Assembly (NCBI GenBank): GCA_030535875.1
Contig: JAUNRC010000015.1
Span: 1-35,368 of the forward strand
DNA from: Akkermansia sp.
GTDB taxonomy: Bacteria > Verrucomicrobiota > Verrucomicrobiia > Verrucomicrobiales > Akkermansiaceae
Length of the DNA stretch: 35,368 bases
Direction: 5' to 3'
Of this stretch, positions 15,260 to 25,874 are shown piece after piece. Under the pieces are notes generated by a model, which had not been told where the DNA came from, did no database searches, and saw only the letters and a list, made by a program, of their open reading frames with translations. Every line of letters starts with the position of its first letter. Position 1 is the first letter of the stretch. A program made the position numbers and the translations under genes.

Positions 15260-16315
15260 TCAGGCGCTCTTTGCTGCGATTTCCTGTTGAGTGATGCAGT
15301 GAATGGCTCCTCCTTCAATGACGAGTCGACGGGCATCGAAGCCGATGACCTGTTTGCCGGGGAAACATTCGCGCAGGATTCCCAGCGCTCGGTCGTCTTC
15401 TTTTGCCTGATTGAAAACGGGAACGATAACGGCGCTGTTGCAGATGAGGAAGTTGGCATAGCTGGCCGGTAACTGTTCCAATCGCCAATCCTGAGCCACG
15501 AGCGGGCGGGGCATGGGCAGGGGAATAATTTCCACGCGATGGCCTTTCATGGTGCGCAGATCCTGGAGCCGCTCATTGTTTTCCGCGAGGTTGCGGTAGT
15601 GGGGTGAGTGCGAATCGGGTTCGATGATGGAGACTACGGCCTCGGGCGTGACGAATCGTACCATGTCGTCGATGTGACCGTCGGTGTCGTCCCCTTCGAT
15701 GCCGCAGCCCAGCCAAAAGACTTTTTTAGTTCCGAGCAGTCGGTGAAGTTCAGCCTCAATTTCCTGTTTGCTGACTCCGGGATTGCGGTTCGGATTGAGC
15801 AGAACGGCCTCGGTCGTGATGAGCAGGCCCTCGCCGTTGCCCTCGATGGCTCCGCCTTCCAATATCAGTTCGCTGCTCAGGCGCGGTATGCTGAGGCTCT
15901 CGGCTATACGGGTCGGGACTTCATTGTCGAGGTTCCACGGGGCAAACTTACCTCCCCATGCGTTGAATGTCCAGTCGGCTAACTGTCTGCCGCCATCTTG
16001 CCGACGAACGAAAACGGGGCCGTGATCGCGGCACCATACATCGTTGGTGGGGTGGTCGTAAAGGGCGTAGTTGTGAACGTGTCGTTGTTGCAGCAGTGTA
16101 TCAATGGCGTTGTGGAGTTGCCGGGCGGCATTGATGCGCACTTGTGCATGCGGGGCAATGACGGCTGCCAAATCGGCATAGTGGCCCGTCAGCTCAGCCA
16201 GCCCGCCCTGCCAGAGATCTTCTCTGTGGGGCCAGGAGAGCCACACGGCATCTTGTTGTTCCCATTCGGCGGGCCAGCGTAATTGGTCTCCCTGCATGAT
16301 GTCGGTGCTGCTCAT
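15260..16315 (-). CDS. aguA: Agmatine deiminase
   Basis: Agmatine deiminase (agmatine iminohydrolase) converts agmatine to N-carbamoylputrescine and ammonia in the arginine-decarboxylase route to putrescine. The 351-residue protein belongs to the PAD_porph family. Visible are the substrate-binding NDVWCRDHGPVFV, NAWGGKF, LEGGAIEGNGEG, the catalytic DTDGHIDDMVRF with the active-site histidine and aspartate, and the nucleophile cysteine C340 in GGAIHCITQQ. Length and motif order match the family well. Start could also be the ATG six codons in (MQGDQLRWPAEW). The partner N-carbamoylputrescine amidase (aguB) is not next to it, unlike many bacteria. It follows the Minf_1886-family gene by 27 bases and precedes the thioredoxin-like gene. 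Confidence 0.95.
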   Translation of the reverse strand: MSSTDIMQGDQLRWPAEWEQQDAVWLSWPHREDLWQGGLAELTGHYADLAAVIAPHAQVRINAARQLHNAIDTLLQQRHVHNYALYDHPTNDVWCRDHGPVFVRRQDGGRQLADWTFNAWGGKFAPWNLDNEVPTRIAESLSIPRLSSELILEGGAIEGNGEGLLITTEAVLLNPNRNPGVSKQEIEAELHRLLGTKKVFWLGCGIEGDDTDGHIDDMVRFVTPEAVVSIIEPDSHSPHYRNLAENNERLQDLRTMKGHRVEIIPLPMPRPLVAQDWRLEQLPASYANFLICNSAVIVPVFNQAKEDDRALGILRECFPGKQVIGFDARRLVIEGGAIHCITQQEIAAKSA

Positions 16316-16342
16316 GGTGATGTGGTGGGGTGGGATAATTTT

Positions 16343-16726
16343 TTAGAAATCGGCGCTGCCGTCGTAGGGGGCGGAGAGGATTTGCTGCAAGTCGGGCAGG
16401 TTGTCGAACTCTTCCTGTGAGTCGCCTTTTTGCTTGCCGAAGATGCCGACTTCAATGAGGTTGTACACCACATGACCGAAGTCGCGTGCATGTTTTAATC
16501 CCCAGAACTCCAGAACTTTGGCTGCCAACGGACCGTATTCATCAAGCGCGTAGGCACAGGCTCCGAGGTAGAGCTCTTTGGCGCTCAGGTGGGGGCTTTT
16601 GTCATCCTTGCAGAACTTGTCAGCGGCGGCATCCAGCCCGACGCGCATGAACTCATAGGCCTCTTCCGAGTACTGAGGATACCGTTCAACGAGAATTTCG
16701 ACCGCTTTTTCAAAGCTCGGGTGCAT
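16343..16726 (-). CDS. Minf_1886-family protein of unknown function
   Basis: This 127-residue protein matches my memory of the family restricted to Verrucomicrobia and Planctomycetes (TIGR04138, Minf_1886): AYEFMRVGLDAA, HLSAKELYLGACAYALDEYG, AAKVLEFWGLKHARDFGHVV and YNLIEVGIFGKQKGDSQEEF fall in family order. It has no signal peptide, membrane segment or catalytic motif I recognise, and looks like a compact helical cytoplasmic protein. Function is unknown. The frame continues to an ATG at 16762, but that ATG overlaps the -35 box of a good promoter, whereas 16726 (MHPSFEKAVEIL) lies 7 bases after its -10 box. So 16726 is preferred. It is the first gene of an operon with aguA and a secreted thioredoxin-like protein. 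Confidence 0.85.
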   Translation of the reverse strand: MHPSFEKAVEILVERYPQYSEEAYEFMRVGLDAAADKFCKDDKSPHLSAKELYLGACAYALDEYGPLAAKVLEFWGLKHARDFGHVVYNLIEVGIFGKQKGDSQEEFDNLPDLQQILSAPYDGSADF

Positions 16727-16733
16727 GAGGTCT

Positions 16734-16762
16734 ATGCTATCACGTCGTTGCTTCTCTGGCAA
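16734..16762 (-). promoter_or_regulatory. Promoter of the Minf_1886-aguA operon, leaderless geometry
   Basis: On the minus strand TTGCCA (16762-16757) is followed after 17 bp by TAGCAT (16739-16734). The -10 box ends 7 bases before the ATG at 16726, so transcription should begin at or next to the start codon. Confidence 0.62.
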
Positions 16763-16793
16763 TGCTAAAGCTTGCCATCATGGCGGATTGCTC

Positions 16794-16822
16794 TTGCCAG
16801 ATGTAATGCTTTTCGTTACAAT
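16794..16822 (+). promoter_or_regulatory. Promoter of aroD, leaderless geometry
   Basis: TTGCCA (16794-16799, 5 of 6) is followed after 17 bp by TACAAT (16817-16822, 5 of 6). The -10 box ends 9 bases before the ATG at 16832, predicting a leader of only a few bases. It is back to back with the Minf_1886 promoter, with 31 bp between the two -35 boxes. Confidence 0.7.
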
Positions 16823-16831
16823 ATGCCCCGC

Positions 16832-17506
16832 ATGGACAGCGAGAATTGCAGAGTAGTGGGTTCCGTCAGTGATTGGCAGACATGGTGTGAACTGGTTCGC
16901 CCCGAGCTTGCCGGGCTTTGTGACTGGGCTGAGTTGCGGGTGGATGCTCTACCGCCTGAGATGACGGCAGAGCAGTTGTTGGCTCAACGTCCGGCCTGTC
17001 CCGTATTGCTGACTGTGCGCCACGAGAGCGAGGGCGGTTGTCGCCGTATGGCTGAGGCGGAACGCATGGCACTGGCGATGAAGTTGTTGCCTATGGCCGC
17101 TGCTTTGGATTGGGAGACGGAACAGATGGAGCATGCTACCCGTTTGGTGCAGGCTGCACATGCTGCCGGGGTGAAGGTGATTGCCTCAAACCATGACTTT
17201 GAAAAGACTCCTGAGTTGGCCGTGCTGCGTGAGCGCGAGGCTCGGGCTCGTGCTCTCGGCGCGGATATTGTGAAGTTTGCCTTCCGTTTGCACTCTGCTG
17301 AGGATATGATGGTGGGCGTGGAATTGTTGCGCTCTGCAACGGGGCCGATGGCTGTCATGGGGATGGGACCGCTCGGCGCGGTGAGCCGATTGTTGTATGC
17401 TCAGCATGGTTCCTGCCTGATTTATGGCTACATGGGGCGCACCCCTACCGCACCCGGGCAGTGGTCGGCTGAGCTTTGTTCCCTTGCGCTCCGCTCGTTG
17501 GCCTGA
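16832..17506 (+). CDS. aroD: Type I 3-dehydroquinate dehydratase
   Basis: The enzyme dehydrates 3-dehydroquinate to 3-dehydroshikimate in the shikimate pathway through a Schiff base. The type I (class I aldolase-like barrel) residues are visible: E34 in AELRVDAL, H121 in ASNHDF and the Schiff-base lysine K148 in DIVKFAF. The typical late segment MGMGPLGAVSRL and the terminal APGQWSAEL follow. The H-to-K spacing of 27 equals that in E. coli AroD. From this start the protein has 224 residues, a normal length. ATGs at 16772 and 16823 are in frame, but both lie at or before the predicted transcription start, so 16832 is preferred. It ends 12 bases from the convergent pfkB-family gene with no hairpin visible. 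Confidence 0.93.
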   Translation: MDSENCRVVGSVSDWQTWCELVRPELAGLCDWAELRVDALPPEMTAEQLLAQRPACPVLLTVRHESEGGCRRMAEAERMALAMKLLPMAAALDWETEQMEHATRLVQAAHAAGVKVIASNHDFEKTPELAVLREREARARALGADIVKFAFRLHSAEDMMVGVELLRSATGPMAVMGMGPLGAVSRLLYAQHGSCLIYGYMGRTPTAPGQWSAELCSLALRSLA

Positions 17507-17518
17507 GTGGGCTCTCGA

Positions 17519-21562
<4,044 letters not shown>

Positions 21563-21582
21563 GGCGCGGAGATGTGCCGAGA

Positions 21583-21611
21583 ATCTTAGCGTGTGCCCGT
21601 TCTGATGTCAA
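21583..21611 (-). promoter_or_regulatory. Promoter of the hisJ-ligA-pfkB operon
   Basis: On the minus strand a perfect TTGACA (21611-21606) is followed after 17 bp by TAAGAT (21588-21583). The -10 box ends 20 bases before the hisJ ATG, so the leader is about 14 bases. The promoter starts only 5 bases after the tcdA coding region ends. Confidence 0.72.
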
Positions 21612-21615
21612 GGTT

Positions 21616-22395
21616 TTATGCGGGGGCGCTGCATATCATCTCGAGGGCTTTGCCTGCCATGAGAAAGCCGAAGGTGCCGGTGACATGGGTGGCCGAGCCG
21701 AAGCCGGAGGCGCAGCCTATGCCGCCTTTTTGCCCGGCCTCGCGCTCGCTGCTCACACTGCCGTCGCAGCGCGGGAATACCGGGCGCTCCGGGGAGTACA
21801 CGCAGGGAATACCGATGTCGGGGCAACGGTCATACAGGGGAAAATCATAATCTTTACGCAGGTTCTTGCGTAATTGCGAGAGCATGTTGTCACCGCAGGT
21901 GCGGGCGAGGTCTGCGATGGTGATGCAGGCGGCATCGGTCCTGCCGCCTGCGCCGCCGCAGGTGACGATGCGTTGGCCCCGTTTGTAACATTCGGCGATG
22001 AGGTGGGTTTTGGGGCGCATGGAGTCGATGGCATCGATAACGATATCGGGCTGCGTGTCGAAAAGGCGTTCCGGTGCCGAAACCGTATAGAATGATATGA
22101 GTTGCTCTACCCGAATGTCGGGATTGATGAGGCGGAGGCGCTCGGCCATTACCTCGACTTTCATGCGTCCGTATGTGCCGTCGAGGGCGTGAATTTGGCG
22201 ATTGGTGTTGGTGATGCAGAGGTCATCGGCATCTTGAAGAATAATGGTACCCACCCCGCTGCGTGCCAGAGCTTCCGCTGCCCAGGAACCCACACCGCCT
22301 ATGCCGACGACTGCCACTCGCGCCGCCGCAAGGCGTTCGGCTCCATTCAATCCGTAGAGACGGGCTATGCCGCCGAATCGTTCCTCATTTATCAT
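21616..22395 (-). CDS. tcdA: tRNA threonylcarbamoyladenosine dehydratase TcdA
   Basis: TcdA, an E1-like (ThiF/MoeB) enzyme, uses ATP to cyclise t6A at position 37 of ANN-decoding tRNAs to ct6A. The N-terminal ERFGGIARLYG is specific to the TcdA branch. The nucleotide-binding VAVVGIGGVGSWAAEALARS, DADDLCITNTNRQ and DAIDSMRPK follow in order. The late LRKDYDFPLYDRCPDIGIPCVYSPE and GCASGFGSATHVTGTFGFLMAG also match TcdA. The 259-residue length is normal. It overlaps the ymdB end by 11 bases, suggesting one usp-ymdB-tcdA operon. Another member of the ThiF family cannot be fully excluded, but the terminal motifs make TcdA most likely. Confidence 0.93.
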   Translation of the reverse strand: MINEERFGGIARLYGLNGAERLAAARVAVVGIGGVGSWAAEALARSGVGTIILQDADDLCITNTNRQIHALDGTYGRMKVEVMAERLRLINPDIRVEQLISFYTVSAPERLFDTQPDIVIDAIDSMRPKTHLIAECYKRGQRIVTCGGAGGRTDAACITIADLARTCGDNMLSQLRKNLRKDYDFPLYDRCPDIGIPCVYSPERPVFPRCDGSVSSEREAGQKGGIGCASGFGSATHVTGTFGFLMAGKALEMICSAPA

Positions 22396-23173
22396 AATCT
22401 TTGTTGATGGCTTGTATGCTGAGTGCCTTGCCGGTAGTCGGGTCGATATCTATCATGGCGCCGCTCACACGAGCCGGCCAGCCCCCAATCGGTAATTTAC
22501 AGGGCATGCAGGTGATGCAGCCGTGCAGGACATCGGCTGACTCGCGGCCGATGACTCCATCCCGGCTGCCGCACATGCCGACATCGGTCATTGCGGCTGT
22601 GCCTCCGGGCAGGATGCGGGCATCTGCCGTTTGAACATGTGTGTGCGTGCCCAGTACCGCGCTCGCTATATCGTCCAGCCGCTGAGCCATTGCTATTTTC
22701 TCGCTCGTGGTCTCGGCATGAATGTCTACCAGCAGGGCTACCGCTCCTTCGCGGCGCAGCCGCAGGGCTTCGTCATAGCCGGTGGTGAAGGGGTTGTCCG
22801 GACCGGGGGACATGAATGTGCGCCCGCGCAGGCATAGTACGGCTATTTTTCCTGCGGCGGTGGGGATGAGGATGCTCCCTTGCCCGGGGGTGCCGTGCTG
22901 AAGATTGAAGGGGCGCAGCACTCTTGGTTCGCTGTCAATCCACGTGGCAAGGTCTGCTTGGTCCCACACATGGTCACCCAGGGTGATGATATCCACTCCG
23001 TTGGCAAAGAATTCTTCACACAGTCGCGGGGTGATGCCGCGGCCTCCTGCGGCATTTTCACCATTGACAATAATTAAATCCGCGCCGTATTCCTCTTTGA
23101 ATGAGGGTACAGCGCGATAGAGGGCAAGCCGTCCCGGCTCACCCACAACATCTCCGAGGAAAATGAGCCTCAT
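22385..23173 (-). CDS. ymdB: YmdB-family metallophosphoesterase
   Basis: YmdB (TIGR00282) is a calcineurin-like dinuclear-metal phosphoesterase; the B. subtilis member hydrolyses 2',3'-cyclic AMP and affects biofilm and motility decisions. The metal motifs are in order: FLGDVVGEPGR, VNGENAAGGRGIT, TLGDHVWDQ, LVDIHAETTSEK and GTHTHVQTADARILPGG, followed by the family-specific TDVGMCGSRDGVIG. The 262-residue length equals the family norm. It begins with an ATGA overlap on usp and overlaps tcdA at the end, so the three genes are probably translated from one mRNA. In B. subtilis ymdB lies near rny; no rny is visible here. Confidence 0.94.
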   Translation of the reverse strand: MRLIFLGDVVGEPGRLALYRAVPSFKEEYGADLIIVNGENAAGGRGITPRLCEEFFANGVDIITLGDHVWDQADLATWIDSEPRVLRPFNLQHGTPGQGSILIPTAAGKIAVLCLRGRTFMSPGPDNPFTTGYDEALRLRREGAVALLVDIHAETTSEKIAMAQRLDDIASAVLGTHTHVQTADARILPGGTAAMTDVGMCGSRDGVIGRESADVLHGCITCMPCKLPIGGWPARVSGAMIDIDPTTGKALSIQAINKDYDK

Positions 23174-23661
23174 ACCGAAGTCTTGGGACCGCAGGGTACC
23201 ACCGTTACGGGGATTTTCGCGGCTCTCACGAGCTTTTCCGCAGTGTTGCCCAGCAGAATGGAGGAGAGCAGGGAATGGTGGCGATTACCGATAACAAGGA
23301 TGTTGATATTGTGACGGCGGCAGAAATCATGTACGCATTCTACGATGTCGTCGGCTTCTTCCGCTTTGCCGTAGATGGGGATGTCCCATTGCCGGCTGAT
23401 TTGTTCCGCCAACAGTTTGGCTCGTTTGTCGGCCATGGCCAATATGGTGGTCGTTTGGTCGTCGATTTCCATGGGCGGCATGCCGGAGAATCCTCCCAGC
23501 ATGTCGTCTGCAGCCATGCAGCCGGCGGCATCCATCATGCACGGCTCCACCGCATGCAGCAGGTACATCTTGCCGCCGCATTTTCGGACCATTTCGGCTG
23601 TGAAGTCAAGGACGGGCTTGCCTTCTTCGGAAAAATCTGTTGCTGCCAGTATTCTTACCAT
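23170..23661 (-). CDS. Universal stress protein (UspA) family
   Basis: Usp proteins are small cytoplasmic dimers, many binding ATP, induced by stress. The 163-residue protein starts with the family strand MVRILAATDFSEEGKPVLD and ends with INILVIGNRHHSLLSSILLG, NTAEKLVRAAKIPVTVV. The ATP-binding motif (G-2X-G-9X-G) is only partly kept: the second glycine is histidine. An insertion at about residues 40-65 is rich in methionine, cysteine and glycine. It is the first gene of the usp-ymdB-tcdA operon and has a promoter ending 6 bases upstream of its ATG. Whether it binds ATP is uncertain. Confidence 0.9.
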   Translation of the reverse strand: MVRILAATDFSEEGKPVLDFTAEMVRKCGGKMYLLHAVEPCMMDAAGCMAADDMLGGFSGMPPMEIDDQTTTILAMADKRAKLLAEQISRQWDIPIYGKAEEADDIVECVHDFCRRHNINILVIGNRHHSLLSSILLGNTAEKLVRAAKIPVTVVPCGPKTSV

Positions 23662-23667
23662 GATGCA

Positions 23668-23696
23668 ATTCTAGCACCAATGCATGATAATGCCAA
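23668..23696 (-). promoter_or_regulatory. Promoter of the usp-ymdB-tcdA operon, leaderless geometry
   Basis: On the minus strand TTGGCA (23696-23691) is followed after 17 bp by TAGAAT (23673-23668). The -10 box ends 6 bases before the usp ATG. Confidence 0.68.
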
Positions 23697-23708
23697 GAAT
23701 AAAATGCA

Positions 23709-23740
23709 ACGGAGCGCAGCTTTTGCAGGCTGCGCTCCGT
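23709..23740 (-). terminator. Terminator hairpin after the acidic secreted protein gene
   Basis: A perfect 12-bp stem (ACGGAGCGCAGC/GCTGCGCTCCGT, 8-base loop) lies 22 bases after the stop at 23763. On the minus strand the tail is TGCATTTTATTCTT, moderately T-rich. It ends 12 bases before the usp -35 box. Confidence 0.75.
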
Positions 23741-23762
23741 CGGGTAATATGGTTATGTGAGT

Positions 23763-24770
23763 TCAGATGAGAGCCACGGCTGCCGGCTCGTCATCGGTGA
23801 CTTCCTCGGCATCTTCATCCTCAGCGGGTTCATATCCCGGGGCTTGGGGATTTTCGTCCTCGTTCTCATCATCTTCCTCCTCGGTTTCATCCATGAATTG
23901 CTCCTGTTCCTTAATTCTGCGGAGCAGGGCTTCGGGGTCTGCGAACTCTTCTTCCAGGCGCTTGAGTTTTTGTTTTTTTTCGTTTTCAGGCGAGCAGTAA
24001 TGAATGATTTTGCCGAAGATTTCTTTGATTTTGAGAATATCTTCAACTGTATTGACCCCATTTTCCTGAATGGAGTTCAGCTCACCAATCAACAGCTCTG
24101 TCATTTGTGCGTGCAGCCAGTCACGCACGGCCGGCGTAGCGTTTTTCACGCAAGCGTGGAGGTGCTTGAGCTTTTGCTCGGTGTTCGACATGGACTCAAT
24201 TTCCGTAACGAGTTTGCCGATGGTGACGAGGTCATCTTCTGTTGGTTCCGGCGGTTCGAGGCGGGAGAGTTGTTCGTCACCGGCATTTTGTTCGGTGCGG
24301 GCTTGCAGGACTTGTTGAAGGAGTGCTGCCGGGTCGGCAAAGCGGATATCCACTTCGTTGAGAGCGGCGTTGCGGTCGGCTTCGTCGGGGATGAGCTTGA
24401 CGAGTCGCAGTACCAGTTCTTTTGCTTTCAGGATGTCAGCCTCTGTTTCGGCACTGCGGAAAACATCGTCAATCATTCCGGTGAGGACCTGCGTCTTGAC
24501 CACGGCGATGATTTGTCGCGTTTCGGGGCGCAGTTCTTTTTTCTCCTGTGCTTCCAGTACGCTGAGGAGTTGTTCCGGTTTGTCCTCCAAATCGGCGATT
24601 TCTTTCTCAATGAGCTGCCATTCCTGAAGAGCTTCGCGAGAAAAGCCGGTGCTGCCTTCCGGTTCTTCGGTGGGTGTGATGCTGGGTGGCGGCTGCATGG
24701 GCTGTTGTTGAGCCGTTGCCGTCAGGGCAAAGAGCGCAGCGAGGGCAATGCTGGTGCCGGTACGTGACAT
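23763..24770 (-). CDS. Secreted acidic protein with two FADPEALL modules
   Basis: I do not recognise a named family. Residues 1-20 are a signal peptide (IALAALFALTATA), followed by a glutamine- and proline-rich linker. The rest looks mostly helical and charged. Two copies of a roughly 58-residue module are visible: copy 1 ends in FADPAALLQQ (F144), copy 2 in FADPEALLRRI (F276). Both contain a T-x-x-D-I segment and a central proline before the motif. The same module closes the two thioredoxin-like proteins of the window. The last 45 residues are strongly acidic (TEEEDDENEDENPQ and onward). No cysteine pair or catalytic motif is apparent. It follows the thioredoxin-like gene by 15 bases, so the two probably form an operon and may interact. 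Confidence 0.75.
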   Translation of the reverse strand: MSRTGTSIALAALFALTATAQQQPMQPPPSITPTEEPEGSTGFSREALQEWQLIEKEIADLEDKPEQLLSVLEAQEKKELRPETRQIIAVVKTQVLTGMIDDVFRSAETEADILKAKELVLRLVKLIPDEADRNAALNEVDIRFADPAALLQQVLQARTEQNAGDEQLSRLEPPEPTEDDLVTIGKLVTEIESMSNTEQKLKHLHACVKNATPAVRDWLHAQMTELLIGELNSIQENGVNTVEDILKIKEIFGKIIHYCSPENEKKQKLKRLEEEFADPEALLRRIKEQEQFMDETEEEDDENEDENPQAPGYEPAEDEDAEEVTDDEPAAVALI

Positions 24771-24785
24771 GAAAGAAAACTAGGT

Positions 24786-25727
24786 TTACTTGCGCGCGGC
24801 TTTGATTTGTTGCAGCAGAGCTTCGGGGTCGGAAAAGCGTTTTTCGATTATGGCTTTAGCGGCCTGCTGCTCGGAGGAGGGTATGCAGTCTACGCATTCG
24901 AGCATGAGATTGCGGATGTTGTTGACATCTTCTACAGTCTCGGCCGTTCTGAAGGCTGCGTCGATTTTGGCCTGCATGATGGAGAGCTTTACTTGGATGA
25001 GTGTCTCTTGGTTGGCGCCGGAAACGGTGGGGATGGCTGCATTGACGATGGCAAGTGCCTTCTCTATATCACGGCCGCAATTCATCAGTTGAGCTTCCAC
25101 TTGCTGCATGACGGCCATTTCGTGAAGGAGGGTCTGGCCGCCGATTTTGTTTTCGGGGTCCAGTTCGGCAATTTGCTTCTGAAGTTCCAAGGCTCCTCCC
25201 TGCATGTCGGAGGGCAGGGCAGAGTAGACTTCCATGAGGAGGGCGGCTTTTTCGAGGCCCTGAAGTTTTTCGGCTTCGTTGAGCTTGCGGTTACTTTCCA
25301 GCGCGATGTTAAGCGGCTCCTGAACTGCTGCAAGGTTGGGCTTGCCGCCTACAAATCCGCCCAGAACTGTACCGGCAGGGTTAAGCACCATGATGGTGGG
25401 GAATCCGCTGACGTTGAACTCTTGGCAAAGAGCCTGATTTTTACGGAGCTGTTCTATACTGCCCACGCGCTTTACGTCATTGGGTACATCGATTTCTACC
25501 AGCACGAATTTGTCAGCGGCGTATTGTTCGAATGCGGGGGTGTCGAAAACTTCCTTTTTGAGCTTAATGCAGTAACCGCACCAGTCTGAGCCGGTAAAGT
25601 CGATGAGTACGGCTTTGTTCTCGGCAGCGGCCTTGGTTTTGGCTGCATCGAGGTCGGTCATCCACTCTGCTGCGAATGCAGGCAGCACGGCGGCGGTCAG
25701 TGCGGTGATGATTAAGTTCTTGAACAT
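24786..25727 (-). CDS. Secreted thioredoxin-like protein with C-terminal FSDPEALL module
   Basis: Residues 1-20 form a signal peptide (LIITALTAAVLPAFAA). The thioredoxin-like domain has FTGSDWCGYC with C50 and C53 and the cis-proline segment VSGFPTIMVL. A helical region with ELDPENK follows, then the C-terminal module TAETVEDV to FSDPEALLQQI (F298). The order is the same as in the protein at 14288-15223, so they are paralogues. A periplasmic disulfide reductase or isomerase role is inferred. The frame extends to 25820, but the ATG at 25727 gives a proper signal peptide and lies 6 bases after a -10 box, and yields 313 residues. The acidic two-module gene follows by 15 bases. Confidence 0.83.
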   Translation of the reverse strand: MFKNLIITALTAAVLPAFAAEWMTDLDAAKTKAAAENKAVLIDFTGSDWCGYCIKLKKEVFDTPAFEQYAADKFVLVEIDVPNDVKRVGSIEQLRKNQALCQEFNVSGFPTIMVLNPAGTVLGGFVGGKPNLAAVQEPLNIALESNRKLNEAEKLQGLEKAALLMEVYSALPSDMQGGALELQKQIAELDPENKIGGQTLLHEMAVMQQVEAQLMNCGRDIEKALAIVNAAIPTVSGANQETLIQVKLSIMQAKIDAAFRTAETVEDVNNIRNLMLECVDCIPSSEQQAAKAIIEKRFSDPEALLQQIKAARK

Positions 25728-25733
25728 GCCGAT

Positions 25734-25762
25734 ATTTTTGCGTATTGCAGTGTCGTTGGCAA
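25734..25762 (-). promoter_or_regulatory. Putative promoter of the thioredoxin-like operon, leaderless geometry
   Basis: On the minus strand TTGCCA (25762-25757) is followed after 17 bp by AAAAAT (25739-25734). The -10 box ends 6 bases before the ATG at 25727. It overlaps the upstream in-frame extension, supporting the shorter start. Confidence 0.5.
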
Positions 25763-25820
25763 GTCTGAATTGTGCCATACTGAATGGCTTATTACGAAAC
25801 GTGGCATGAGGTGTAAGCAA

Positions 25821-25850
25821 AACCCCGGCTTCCTTGTCGGAGCCGGGGTT
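25821..25850 (-). terminator. Intrinsic terminator of the nuo operon
   Basis: A perfect 10-bp stem (AACCCCGGCT/AGCCGGGGTT, 10-base loop) lies 24 bases after the nuoN stop. The minus-strand tail begins TTGCTT, so the T-run is short, but together with the stem's own TT gives four Ts. Confidence 0.82.
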
Positions 25851-25874
25851 GAAGATCAGTTATTGCGGTGTTCC

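Noticed and set aside
23881..23930. Run of TC-rich repeats on the plus strand near 23.9 kb
   Set aside because: It is explained by GAA/GAG/GAT codons of the acidic C-terminal tail on the minus strand, not a separate repeat element.
23757..24767. Plus-strand frame of 336 codons opposite the acidic protein gene
   Set aside because: The minus-strand reading has a signal peptide, repeated modules shared with neighbours and an operon context; the plus strand has none of these.
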